DNA from: Symsagittifera roscoffensis
Taxonomy: Eukaryota > Xenacoelomorpha > Acoela > Convolutidae
Length of the DNA: 64,000 bases
Direction: 5' to 3'
Assembly: GCF_963678635.1 (NCBI RefSeq)
Contig: NC_087066.1
Coordinates: 59,786,312 to 59,850,311 of the forward strand
Both the position numbers and the translations under genes were made by a program. The stretch's first letter is position 1; each line of letters begins with the position of its first letter. A model generated the notes under the pieces. The model was not told the origin of the DNA. It did not search any database and saw only the letters and a list, made by a program, of their open reading frames with translations. Shown piece by piece: positions 48,301 to 55,395 of the stretch.

Positions 48301-48851
48301 ACTTAATACCCGGTATGCGATCGACGGGGACGCCGATGGATATTTTTGTCCGGGGAGTGGGGGTAGGACTTACCCACACTGAAAACTTGATAATAAAAAA
48401 ATTGAGAATAGCAAGAGAAACAGGAAACTTAGAAGCAGAAACAGGTGAAGAACCTAAGAAACCTGACATAGGCAGGGTAGTTGAGTCATATTTTAATTTA
48501 CCAAATGAATATTCTAGTAACATAATACTAACAGACAGTGATTTCATACTCACAAACAGAACATGTGCGGTAGCTATCACCGCAGACATGAGTTTTAGGA
48601 CGGCGCTAGCGGCAGATTTTAAGAGGGAATATAAAAACGTGGAATTCCTTTGGAAGCAAAGACCAGGGATAGGGGGCGTAGCAGCCTTACCCCCGGCGGT
48701 GTCGCAGATACCGGGAAAGTACTTATGCTTCTTGGTAACGAGGGCGACAGAGAAGCAGCACGTGGACCCAGAAAATCTAGTCTTGTCTTTGACGAGGCTG
48801 AGGGACTTCCTTGTGGAAATGGACGTGAAGGAGCTTTCGCTTCCAGTGTAG
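39381..48851 (+). CDS. gag-pol: Gypsy Gag-Pol polyprotein with C-terminal macro-like domain
   Basis: A single frame of 3156 residues. Order: charged N-terminus; coiled coil (~312-420); RG/S-rich stretch; Gag capsid-like helical region (~585-745); two CCHC knuckles starting at C801 and C853 (CX2CX4HX4C); aspartic protease (D1160 in LLDTGA); reverse transcriptase (motif A D1580 in TLDLGSAFWQ; YVDD at 1645-1648); RNase H (D1793/D1795 in DTDAS); an insert with three LSGE repeats (~2120-2170); integrase with zinc site (H2412, H2417, C2447, C2450), catalytic D2478, D2537, E2573 (D-35-E spacing in the second pair) and GPF motif (~2710); acidic linker; then a macro-like region (~3050-3156: DSDFILT, ITADMSFRTALAADFK, CFLVTR). 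Gag and Pol share one frame without a shift. The ATG at 39381 has A at -3. The TAG at the end falls inside the macro-like domain. All catalytic residues seen are intact. Confidence 0.93.
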   Translation: MSLDKSRIPKRGNSSRKFIPEKQRKTMTDPFVDWIKRSRSDKRGTVSGRMVETRSQKTSEELRELLEVEVNTDHTMNDNQGVNGLEGRGRRLASESTPVEQGHDFATSTGTLDREEMSELSDISTEVTATRRSPTDNTMMASGTGKQTTSSSFSERMKNTFGNIFPFSMGGGAGNDGESQEEEDEEEQGDFGSQVSLNSSIQESEAHVGRETGTMDKFGVVTTISKEANTPGQSKDFAIRTSSEPQPEESRTRGLGNALADPEIDNEKTSRQRVKARISTSTKLPGTDRVTPPLVTPLMDNGAALEEALNNIVGSLGEQNEQMSIRMSELERAVHIERESLREEINRNRQEVGRSEKRLKERTDEHMTRNLSRMTREAEQRELRLRADMEKLRIQQEQSLGSLDTKIDAMMERRTQAIMDRLDGLLSSKSGPKEGEPNSGGPSREPRVNFNEHQRRKTYGSTRGRGSSSGYATRGKTAWGPNSRASSTGNRQTSNERPTQSTHATGRSDSGNMGHTSPRRSHMGQAGNAHGDSDCRDVPHTEPSTRCENTQAGHSRDATAMATAFEPLNRSLETFLTRLSRTNERSEKSRRVFKKPRCYKDESDGCIDTWIEVMKLHFEEEDLSERQECSALTSNLEGTALNCVMAKKQYQRDTAEKIFEILLNRFGSGVQGHQAMMRFEKRRQREDETIDKFLDDLEMLRRRSQPDESNRRMNLAVASKFIDGVKNDELRTMLATHYTPLSTNAPTPEELRLKSKEYLLLKPPSRSGYYKNNYGNFNNGPANQGNNWYKPRDDMDKRRSCANCSSTDHHVSACPAYKQGMKAIGFSLEDEDASELEHEDFMRGVIAKFGPRCFFCNLDGHFKSDCPQFWDAVADIKHPRHEEALSGVKASKARLLNEAEARRKDKPQELAAKKMQAVTGEACEPEPATAADDFKIDYKAAAKDALNRVQQELVTKEIEQKVKLELENEKLQEQLNTFEATEFEETKTPSSLDMKLKVISGKRFGMAPQGKKIQSIISVAGHQVIRNLSEPSEFTLMHLDTYADYLRQVEPRTESRAVRALLTTGGPRMKKLHGRYLEVYGPYQIMLNVDGISIYTRTYITTDDDQMGQIYLGEEELKVRRIGHDAMMEQDAVHIGYEADVIAHLLDTNGTKIGVTGLLDTGAVVSVMPIKTWERMGFTREDLIPTNLRLAAANRGAIYVAGRTPVTVLHMGGRNLWMSFLVVENLDDADQFILGRDFVRNFDVMIDLNNGLIRIRNPDRKYVKRPINRIITDENKVPVFLDRKVKLQPGQAVVAIFRMRNLNSLSDSKQVCLVPNPNSQSSVILGRSFSVTRNGLCVSVLLNTLDTTVSIQRGKKLGYALPMRTDYEETQNLKKYSVKDCPYHANKDKILKRINELKSIRKLFSMKSETDDGLSSCSNFPERPSSYELDSDKPVLPEREHLKGKIGEGDFEKLRDLLNRNAEVFSKHKADIGCCNFVEHEIELEEGAVPHREGARRMTPHKSEACRAEIEMLLEYDMIEPSKSPWACGVVMAKKKGGQLRFCCDFRYLNAVTIKDAYPIPRIDESLSKLGDAKFFTTLDLGSAFWQVPLRKKDREKTGFACELGLYQWKRMPFGLCNATATFQRLMAQALTGVTKKYGNLLMCYVDDVVIATPTLEDYIDRLDEVFGCMKRAGLKCKPSKCEILRDSIKYLGRMVDRHGVRPDPEAVEAVLTWKAPRTDTQLMSFLGFANYYREFIKGYADKVYPMQKLMRNKGKKFEWNDEAQVAFENIKRELCEAPVLGMPTEKGMYVLDTDASVVAISGILHQEQEWNGRTVLRPIAYGSKVLSDTEMKYGAPKAEMFAVVTFVEKYRAYLGSAPFKLRVDNRALSWLKTYSMDQSYIGRWIVRLDGYHMIIEHRMRDKHQNADSLSKKTEFYERLEQKQANQAEVKEGFSFLDKETYEALPLTRWLDKSGHPIPGHPELPVEKAAEIKILSKEDPVPLDLLLRSNLVQQELSRMNINSLSLLDKTVQVTPQVMRMLGGLLEREVTRDDPEWTAAVASLTVSKKVKIMPSRQQHEENKRDCRTIVQQLVSSISQEILTSTSYGRKEQGSNKRKKTVTFVDREKEGEEVEQNLLQDYLSGEKDEEKNQQSQDQHPGQVNLSGESEIDEKIPDEKQDLENKVLSGEFRWMRRKYGHDLEERAVSSTTPSTDDKTESSRMNTYSDRDSTSGSELSELAIHTLLVETRARNLDREVYQDPDSDRYLISSERVFDNAADDLETIAVSKRSISLLPQKDLQPFQQETQPLAKIWCVKMEEDTHQPNELNSQMRVMKTYLKARYRLSDLLRAQRNDRMTSNLKRWIENGAPDKGGLEEDSYRILRQYFMQKEGRLYLNKDGIVACRRREEDKVLYKYNAIVLPQLYQTELLFRSHDQMGHQGIDKVYQRILKRFEWPGMKKACEKWVTACLSCQQVKDPRKLRFPLQSIESSEFNEVVQIDHQKICMTDSGYNQVLVMIDHFTKYAEAVPCITASAEETCDHLINTWIARHGCPMTFQSDNGTAFVGELTKELMRRSQVAQAHSTTYHPQTNGLVERQNRTLVSMLRVYCSRYMTDWDRYLPQVMGAYNSTQHSTTGVSPHMMLTGHEKSLPLTFFYPENEGKKTSPQVYVRDVIRRQQELNDLCRRNTQQAQARQRKRFDKKAAGAKAYSVGDYVWVFQNVIPPKGTKKLLKKWRGPFMITEVHQEGRFYRLSTGRAAHYENIKPHNPSTEDWCIPADMEEGDYLMMDPACEVNEKGTREKNDGNEVVEEGTDTPLDLDPNEQIEADDETLPYAEEDWQDSEQTEVPKNMEPDLPFTMQTRQKDGTRLRKKYNPYGDDFVVDRIDLKKIVEEVVGLEEITVSQDIGIVDDHNDEWVDDWSKPEVEFDDEQQQSNEQDLTNLRVLEWLNEMTSDPDKTSVTIQDVDRESAKYIKTERDDPSWAAQEGQLLIPASNLDLIPGMRSTGTPMDIFVRGVGVGLTHTENLIIKKLRIARETGNLEAETGEEPKKPDIGRVVESYFNLPNEYSSNIILTDSDFILTNRTCAVAITADMSFRTALAADFKREYKNVEFLWKQRPGIGGVAALPPAVSQIPGKYLCFLVTRATEKQHVDPENLVLSLTRLRDFLVEMDVKELSLPV

Positions 48852-48968
48852 GATCCAAATAGAGGAAGACTGCATCCTCGGGAATTATACGCGCTTGTAC
48901 ACGTGATATTCTCTGATACGAACATACAAGTGTATCTACATAAGAAATATTACTTAAGTATAGGCTGA
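48852..48968 (+). pseudogene. Remainder of macro-like domain beyond the ORF1 TAG stop
   Basis: The ORF1 frame stays open for 38 codons after TAG 48849-48851, ending at TGA 48966-48968. The peptide begins with a DPNRGR turn and ends in a VYLHKKY strand. The decayed relative at 12798-13420 has SNRGR directly after a Tyr at the position of the TAG, and an IHLHKKY strand further on. The segment is therefore genuine domain sequence. Either the TAG is a nonsense mutation that trims the last strands, or it is a readthrough stop. The sequence alone cannot distinguish these. Confidence 0.7.
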
Positions 48969-49028
48969 GTGATGAGCGAGAGGGTGTTAGGCCAAAGACC
49001 GAGTTACATGTAATATGTGATATGTGTG

Positions 49029-49061
49029 TCATGTTATGTTATGTTATGTTATGTTATGTGT
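49029..49061 (+). repeat. (TATGT)n microsatellite
   Basis: Five consecutive TATGT units lie in the spacer between the two ORFs of the retroelement. They are probably a hot spot for length change and carry no coding content. Confidence 0.9.
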
Positions 49062-49284
49062 TAGGTTATTAAGATCATGGGTAAGTAGGGGTTAGTGACC
49101 ATGAACAACTAAATGACGATCTTGGGAATAGATCCAAAGTTTGGACTGTCCAATCTTAGGTCGAATTCCAAAATTTTAGAAACCAATTGATTTTAATAAA
49201 TTTTAGGATAAATATCTTTTTATCTGAACTGTCTTTAAGAAAATTTTAACGATGTAAGTTAGGGTGAAATTGACAAGTGTGACA

Positions 49285-49303
49285 TTCGTGATTTCTTTTC
49301 TAG
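49285..49303 (+). promoter_or_regulatory. Candidate splice acceptor for an ORF2 subgenomic mRNA
   Basis: GTGATTTCTTTTCTAG ends at 49303, 76 bp upstream of the ORF2 ATG. The pyrimidine-rich stretch and AG fit an animal acceptor. A spliced RNA joining the leader to this site would express ORF2 in the manner of retroviral env. The donor has not been identified. Reinitiation or an internal entry site are alternatives. Confidence 0.35.
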
Positions 49304-49379
49304 ATCCTGATTGATCATTTAATTGCTCACTTGAGTCAAAACTTGAAATCGAAATCAAATCAAACTTGGAAAGAACAGT

Positions 49380-52328
49380 ATGGACAATTTCAACCTGGAT
49401 GAATTGATGGACCTGGCAGAGGCATATGTAGGACCGATGGTAGATGCGATCTATCGTCGGCTGATCGAACGAGACTTCGCTCTGGAGGACCCAGAGGTGG
49501 TCATGTTGCTGACCGCCCTGATTAACATCTTGGGGCACGACAACCGTGGGGACCGCCCCACGGAAGTCCTGTTGATGGCAGCATATGGAGAAAGAGGAGT
49601 ACTAGACCGCCCGAACATGAGAGTGATGAGGTGGAGAAACGGGGCTCTCTCAGGGAGTGACTTGGCGAATGAGCCTGGGTTGGGAAGTTCTAGGACTTAC
49701 CAACCAGGTGAGATGCCAATGCCCTCCAAGCCCAAACCTGGGCTGACGAGAATGCATCAGGAGATGAACAGCGAGGCGACCTCGTCTGGTTCACCACTGA
49801 GAGTAGCTGTGCCACCAAAAGGGGCGAAAGTAACACAGAAGGTTCAGACGAACCAAACCATACAAGATCTGGACGAGATGAACGATCAGTTGAGAAGTAC
49901 GAAGAAGGAGTTAAACGATATGACGAAGACCATGCTGGCGATGGAGGAAGACCGGGACATGTGGAGAAAGTTGTTTGAAGACTGCAACAAAAAGCAGGGT
50001 CAAGAGATCGAACGCTTAAGGCAGGAATACAAAGAGCGATCGGAGCAGGTGGCGTTGACGACGTCCATTGAGAAAGTGATACCTGCAAGGGATATTCCTC
50101 GTGGGCAGTCCCCGATGGAGCTCTTGACACCTCGAGAAATGAGTCAAACAACGGAGACACGGCTTCCAGCAGAGACGAACCGAGTAACAATCCCGGATCC
50201 TAGTGACACCTTGGGTGATCCCGTCGTAGAACAGACAGTGAGAAAATTGATAGAGACCGCTGGACGATTGGTCACTAACAAGAATGCACCAGGTTCCGGG
50301 GTGACGGCACCCTATGGAACGATTGACGATACGGGCAGAGTACAACTCTCCCAGACAATAATCAGACAAGGGATAAGTGACGTGACGCCACTCAGGGGGA
50401 GTTCGAAGATCACAGAGAGAAAAGTAAGGAAGATGCCAGCGAAGAAAGTGTCTCGTGTAATGGACGTGCAGAAGAATAATCAATTAAAGTATAATTTCAC
50501 GGGAGTTCCGGAGACAGATCCGAGAGCCTGCTTCAATCGAGCTACCTGGAGCCCGGCTGTGAACCTGCAGCAACCACCACTCGGGACATCTCACCTGATA
50601 TTGGGAGACAGCTTAGTCCGAGTGCTAACGAATTTGAGGACCTCATGGGTCACCACGGTGATGGCCTTTGGAGGCGCGACAATTGCCCAATTATACCGGA
50701 TGGTGGAGCTGATGAATCCCGGGAGGATACCCAGTGTGATGATATTAGTTGGGACGAATGATATCTCCAGAGGATCAGACGAGCAGGAAGCACAGTGGGA
50801 ATCAATAATGGTGTGTTTGTTCACCACTCTCTGGCAGAAGTTCAGTTGCGCGGTACTGACCGTTTGCACGGTGCCAATGAACGCAAGAAACCTGACAGCA
50901 TCAGGAAGAAGGCACAACGAGGGAGTCATGAGATGGAACAACATCATAAGAAACCTAGCAAATCGAAATGCCGGAAGAATGATCCTTATGGACGTTGAAC
51001 ACGAATTGAGAGCCATGGAGCAAGCCAGACTGACTTCGGATGGCATCCACTTTGACACAATCGAGGGACAAGCTTGGTTGAATCGAGTCTTCCAAGAACG
51101 GTTGGACGAGTTAGAAGCAGAACTCTCTGACACAGGAGTACTGAAGGAAGAGGGAACGGTGAATGATACGGTGATCACTACCTTTGTGCCTCCTAACCTG
51201 GAAACGCGTTTGGGTACAGTCCCAGCCGCAATAAATTACCGGCAACAAAGCTCCAGCGAATCAGGTCGAAGAACTGACGTGCAGGATCGGTTGGGAGAAG
51301 CACCGACGAGGAGGACAATTCATCCTAGGAGAAGGATAGGACCCGTCAACCAACCAAACGAAGGAGTAGCAGGCACGTCCAGATCAGACACTAGATCGGA
51401 GACAACGAGTAGCAGTCGAGAAGAGAGACCGAACAGAGGCTCATTGTTATGGTCTAGACCCATGCCGTCTCCCTGGCACATATACAAAGAAGAACTGATG
51501 AAGCTGGACCTGCAGAAAGTAAGCTTCATCGAAGATGCAAGGAGGATGCTAAATGGAGCGACGCTATCCGTCAGCAGATTATACTCAATAACCGGCGTAG
51601 ACTGGTTGATAGCCGCTAGCATAAATTTCAGCTCCACGACAGCCTTAAGATTTGCTGACTTGGAAGGACTGCCCTCCAATAACACAATGGGACCTGTGAA
51701 TGCAAGACCGTTGCAGGATGTCAGATTGAACCATGAGGAGAGGAATCGTGAGGAAAGGCCAGGAAGATTCCTGACGGCGAGAGCGCCAATTGGACAACAC
51801 GTGAAGATATTCAAGCAACTGACGACACCACCTAGTCATGTGAAGGAGAGAGTATACCCAAAACAAGTGAACCAAGATGGTGATGCCCAGAGATATGGCG
51901 GATTGACAGCAATAAAGAAAGATGAGAGCATCTTCGCCGCCTACGACAAAGCAGAAATGAGAAAGGCCAAGATCATGGTAGTAGCGAATTCAGAGTTCGT
52001 GTACACCTCTAAGTCTTTGTTTTGGCCGGACGTCATAATGCTGGCCGCAGTTGACCTAGACCTATTGCAATCAGTGTCATTGGCTATAGGGGTACAAAGG
52101 CAGACAGAAATGAACCCGATAACGATTGTGTTTGCTGGCATCAATGACCATCTACACAGTAGAGGTTTTCTGAGCAGGCTCAGAGATCCTGCAACAGCAG
52201 AAAACGCAGTATGGCCCGCGATAAAAGACATCCTGGAGTCAATGGGTGAAGTGGTAAACGACGAAAAAAGAAGAGAACAAAGGGATGATGAAGAAAAGTT
52301 AAAACTCAAAATTGTTTTTTGTGTGTGA
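49380..52328 (+). CDS. Retroelement ORF2: coiled coil plus SGNH/GDSL hydrolase domain
   Basis: 982 residues in the same frame as ORF1, with ATG at 49380 in good context (A at -3, G at +4). The N-terminus (1-75) is helical (IYRRLIERDF). A coiled coil spans ~160-225. Residues ~400-590 form an SGNH hydrolase: block I GDSLVR with candidate nucleophile S411, a glycine in the FGGATI strand (~435), block III VGTNDIS with N460, and block V DGIHFD with D554 and H557. The whole triad and oxyanion residues are present, so esterase or acyl-hydrolase activity is plausible. A C-terminal region (~740-965) has a second GxND-like FAGINDHLH motif at 918, without a visible Ser-block partner. SGNH domains are known in the ORF1 of CR1-type LINEs, and extra GDSL-like ORFs have been reported in bdelloid rotifer LTR elements. 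The protein has no signal peptide or transmembrane segment, so it is not a normal Env. Confidence 0.88.
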   Translation: MDNFNLDELMDLAEAYVGPMVDAIYRRLIERDFALEDPEVVMLLTALINILGHDNRGDRPTEVLLMAAYGERGVLDRPNMRVMRWRNGALSGSDLANEPGLGSSRTYQPGEMPMPSKPKPGLTRMHQEMNSEATSSGSPLRVAVPPKGAKVTQKVQTNQTIQDLDEMNDQLRSTKKELNDMTKTMLAMEEDRDMWRKLFEDCNKKQGQEIERLRQEYKERSEQVALTTSIEKVIPARDIPRGQSPMELLTPREMSQTTETRLPAETNRVTIPDPSDTLGDPVVEQTVRKLIETAGRLVTNKNAPGSGVTAPYGTIDDTGRVQLSQTIIRQGISDVTPLRGSSKITERKVRKMPAKKVSRVMDVQKNNQLKYNFTGVPETDPRACFNRATWSPAVNLQQPPLGTSHLILGDSLVRVLTNLRTSWVTTVMAFGGATIAQLYRMVELMNPGRIPSVMILVGTNDISRGSDEQEAQWESIMVCLFTTLWQKFSCAVLTVCTVPMNARNLTASGRRHNEGVMRWNNIIRNLANRNAGRMILMDVEHELRAMEQARLTSDGIHFDTIEGQAWLNRVFQERLDELEAELSDTGVLKEEGTVNDTVITTFVPPNLETRLGTVPAAINYRQQSSSESGRRTDVQDRLGEAPTRRTIHPRRRIGPVNQPNEGVAGTSRSDTRSETTSSSREERPNRGSLLWSRPMPSPWHIYKEELMKLDLQKVSFIEDARRMLNGATLSVSRLYSITGVDWLIAASINFSSTTALRFADLEGLPSNNTMGPVNARPLQDVRLNHEERNREERPGRFLTARAPIGQHVKIFKQLTTPPSHVKERVYPKQVNQDGDAQRYGGLTAIKKDESIFAAYDKAEMRKAKIMVVANSEFVYTSKSLFWPDVIMLAAVDLDLLQSVSLAIGVQRQTEMNPITIVFAGINDHLHSRGFLSRLRDPATAENAVWPAIKDILESMGEVVNDEKRREQRDDEEKLKLKIVFCV

Positions 52329-53640
52329 AAAACTCAAGTGAGAAACCAAGCAACCAAGTTGTAATTGAAAACTGAAACATTTAAGTTGAGTTTGGAAATT
52401 GTTGCATTTATAAATTTGCATTTTGGTTTTAGTTGAAGTGGCTTTAGAGACACTCACTTATTATTTATTTAGAGAGGCTTGAGGGAAGAGTATATTTAAA
52501 TATTCCAGCCTGCATGATTGTTTTTAATCACTTAGGAAGACTGATAACTTTGTGGTGACATGAAAAACTTGAGTAACTTCTTGAGGAGGGAGGTTGTCGC
52601 ATTGTTCTTTCTAACCACAAAGTTTCTTAGTTTTAATATTCAGGACAATAAACAAGCAAGATTTCCGAAGGGAAGGAGCATAGTAGGATAATTTTAGCTT
52701 GTTGGTTGGCAGGACTGTCCTGCAAGCCAACACCTTTTAAATCTAGGAGAAGAAGTTTCAATCGGGATATTGACACTGGAAGTCAGAAAATATGTTTTAT
52801 CTTAAGTCATATCCTCAATGTGCAGATTAATGAAAGAATTTGAAGGCTATAGTGATGTAGTATGATGCCATTTATATTCTGCAGTGAGTCGATGTGACGT
52901 AGGTAAAAGTAATTTCGTGCATTTTGTAAATTCTGTTCGATGGCACTGTAACCATTTTATGAAAATTGCGCGATTCAATGAGGACATTGACCGGACTGTC
53001 CGGGGAGTATGTGACATTCGACCAGAATGGCCAAAATGCAGTCTCTGCAGAATTCGGTATTTTAGCAGCAAGCCTTCCGAATTGGCGATTTAGAACGGAT
53101 AAGGACGTTATTTGAACGATTAGCCAAACGGTGAAGGCTGGAAGATTCTGGAATTCTAATTTTTAAAAATTCGAATTATGACGTCATATTTCTGAGAAAC
53201 GTCAGAGACGGCCATTTTAGCTAAAATAGCAGAAAGGAACAGAACAACTTTTATCTGCGATTACGAACAGTACGAAATCGAGACTAAAAAAAAACAACAA
53301 CGAACTATCGAACAGCAGAGGACGTTCCGAGTTGCAACTATTGTACTGTTACAATAGTTGCAAGGCCGTTGCGAGCAACGGTGAAGGGTAAAACCCAGCC
53401 TTCCGAGTTATTGTGAACTGGATATTAAGACGCTTGATTCACCGGATTCAAGAATCCGGAAGGGTCTCGGGACGTGGACTTTTATGAACTTATATTGAAT
53501 TTTAGCATCCGTCATGTCCTGACTTGAATTTAATTAAGATCTTAATTCGTTTTGACAAGAATGAGGAGCTAGAAGTAGGGGGGAAAGGGTTGATCCATCT
53601 TCGATGGAGATGATGATTTTTATCTACTGAACAAAAACAA
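52329..53640 (+). other. Retroelement 3' region
   Basis: Non-coding sequence with an A/G tract TGAGGAGGGAGG (52582-52593), a CTGTCCGGGGAG word at 52996, a GC-richer hairpin (CAACTATTGTACTG against TACAATAGTTG, about 53334-53360), a TCCGGAAGGGT word at 53455 and a second purine tract (GTAGGGGGGAAAGGG, about 53575). One of the purine tracts is probably the polypurine tract. The 3' LTR is not delimited. Confidence 0.5.
53340..53475 (+). repeat. 3' copy of the leader-like block
   Basis: Counterpart of 37655-37800 (see that entry). It includes AGCCTTCCGAGTT and GGATTCAAGAATCCGGAAGGGTC. Confidence 0.45.
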
Positions 53641-53967
53641 TAGTAATATAATAAGTAGTAGCCCTGTTTTTAGGAGTGACCTCGTGGTCTGGGGATACAG
53701 AGACCCAGCCATGAGCTCACTAATTTTGCATGTAATTCAGTTAATTTGAGCGTTCTGGTCGAAGCCGGAGAACAGTAGCGTTTTTGTCAGCCTGATGTAA
53801 GAAAGACCACCGAAAAGTACTGGCTTGGTAGAGACGGTGAAAAACATGCAAAGCTCTGTTTAGACGCTAGCCAGTCGTCTTAAGACTTAGTTTTGTTATC
53901 CGTCGATATGTATCTTCCGGGCGAATGTTACATGATTTAGATAGAGAGGATTTCATAAAATTCCCAA

Positions 53968-54460
53968 TCACAGTAGGCGCTGCTTCAGGAATGGTAAAAA
54001 AAAGCAAAAAGGAAAATGGTCTGAGTAAAGCACTTCATTTACAAATGCAGTGAACAATTCTGTGTGCGAAGTTAAAATGATATCAAGAGTGTTGCCTGAG
54101 CGATGTGTGGGTTCATATATAAGGGGCATTAAGCTATGATCCTCAATAACCTCTAGGAACAGTTTTGAGTAATCACAGCCTCCATCAGAAGATGCCCAAC
54201 AGATATCAGGCAGATTTAGGTCACCTAAGATTGTGTACGAACTAGAACCATTAATCAATTTGGAGTTAAAATAACGTATTGAATCAGTAAGCCTTTTGGC
54301 AGGTATCGGAAACTGCGACGAAGCGGGGGGGTTGTAAATAAGGAGGAAAATATGATTAACTGCACCCGAATATATTGAAAGTCCGATGCAGTAATCTGCA
54401 TCGTAATTTATTATGTAATTACAGTTGTTTAAATTTGATTGGTCAACAGAATCTTAGAGC
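53968..54460 (-). pseudogene. LINE endonuclease-domain fragment
   Basis: The minus strand encodes an APE-type endonuclease segment: an IYNPPA strand (~54330), then ILGDLNLPDICW (catalytic D.N of the EEP fold), PTHRSGNTLDIILTS and SDHFPF (catalytic SDH). These are in the order and spacing usual for CR1/L2/Jockey-like LINEs. Upstream and downstream parts of the element are missing, so it is a fragment. It abuts the 3' side of the Gypsy element. Confidence 0.8.
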
Positions 54461-55389
54461 AGTTTTTGACATCATTCTCATTTTTCCAGATCTTTGATCG
54501 TTTTAAAAATACTAAAGAAACTTACAATCCTGATGATATACAAAATTTGGAAAACGTTTGAATTATCATTTTAAAATTCTCATGAAAATATGACAATTAA
54601 AAAACCCATAAATTCACTGGAACCATAGCCCTTTGTGCCTAAGTACAGAATTCTTGCCGCAACATATGGAACGAACGAGTTTCTAGCTAGAAAGTTTGCA
54701 TATGGCAGCTATGCAAGGACGTGTATGAAAAGACTCTCCAGTTACCCGGCAAATCAAAACATCAACACTATGAATTAGTCGCTCATAACCGCAAAGACCT
54801 TTGAGATGTCAAAAAAACTGTTCGGGTCGAGTAGTACCTCGAATACTTTGAAAAAATCTAAAATTTTCATGTAGATGTTTAATTGAATTAGGAAATCAGA
54901 AAATTTCTAAAACACTTCACAGAAGTTTGAAAGAAAGGCAGCCAAATCAGATTGGAGCAAGTCGCTTTTACCACAGGGATATTCTCGACATAAATGCTTT
55001 CTCCGTTTCAAGTGATTTCAACTCTAAATTATAGCAAATCGATTTATGGATACATATCGACGAAGTTTAGACTAAATAGGATCTAATAGAATTAAGTTAG
55101 CCGTTTGTTTTAAATAGTGTGGCGATGCAGATTTATCAGGTTCAAGTACCCCTTGTTTCTCGAAGTTCAGTAGACTTGCAGCTGAAAAGGCTTGTCATTT
55201 TTCATGAGTTTGAAGAATGGGGCTTATCAAGTTAGCTCATAATTTGTTTGTTCTACCAAACAATTAGGCTTGATGTTTAGTTATATTCAAAGAACGTCTC
55301 CAATAATTGTTGCCTCAAAAAGTAGCCGGAGCACTCATGGCAATCGTTGGCAAAAATAAATTCTGTAAAATTCATTTGGTTAAATTTCA
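54461..55389. other. No gene seen
   Basis: AT-rich intergenic DNA upstream of the GSTK gene. A pyrimidine-rich AAATTTCAG acceptor at 55390 just before the GSTK start hints at an upstream non-coding exon that I could not locate. Confidence 0.5.
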
Positions 55390-55395
55390 GTGTTC

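Larger units (their letters stand above)
37564..53640 (+). mobile_element. Giant Ty3/Gypsy-class retroelement with SGNH ORF2 and macro-like domain
   Basis: An element of at least 14 kb: a leader of about 1.8 kb, ORF1 (Gag-Pol, 39381-48851), a 528-bp spacer, ORF2 (49380-52328) and a 3' region of about 1.3 kb. The domain order PR-RT-RH-IN is that of Ty3/Gypsy (Metaviridae). Extra features are the macro-like C-terminus of ORF1 and the SGNH hydrolase in ORF2. I could not delimit LTRs: the only 5'/3' similarity is about 140 bp at roughly 65% (37655-37800 and 53340-53475). The outer limits given are therefore approximate. Purine tracts at 52582-52593 and 53574-53590 are polypurine-tract candidates. 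Both ORFs are long and open, which suggests recent activity. Confidence 0.85.

Noticed and set aside
48197-48925. 242-residue minus-strand frame, and other antisense frames across the retroelement
   Set aside because: They are shadows of the sense coding bias in ORF1 and ORF2. None has a recognisable domain.
52884-53093. 69-residue frame after ORF2
   Set aside because: Short, no domain, no homologous frame in the palindrome copies.
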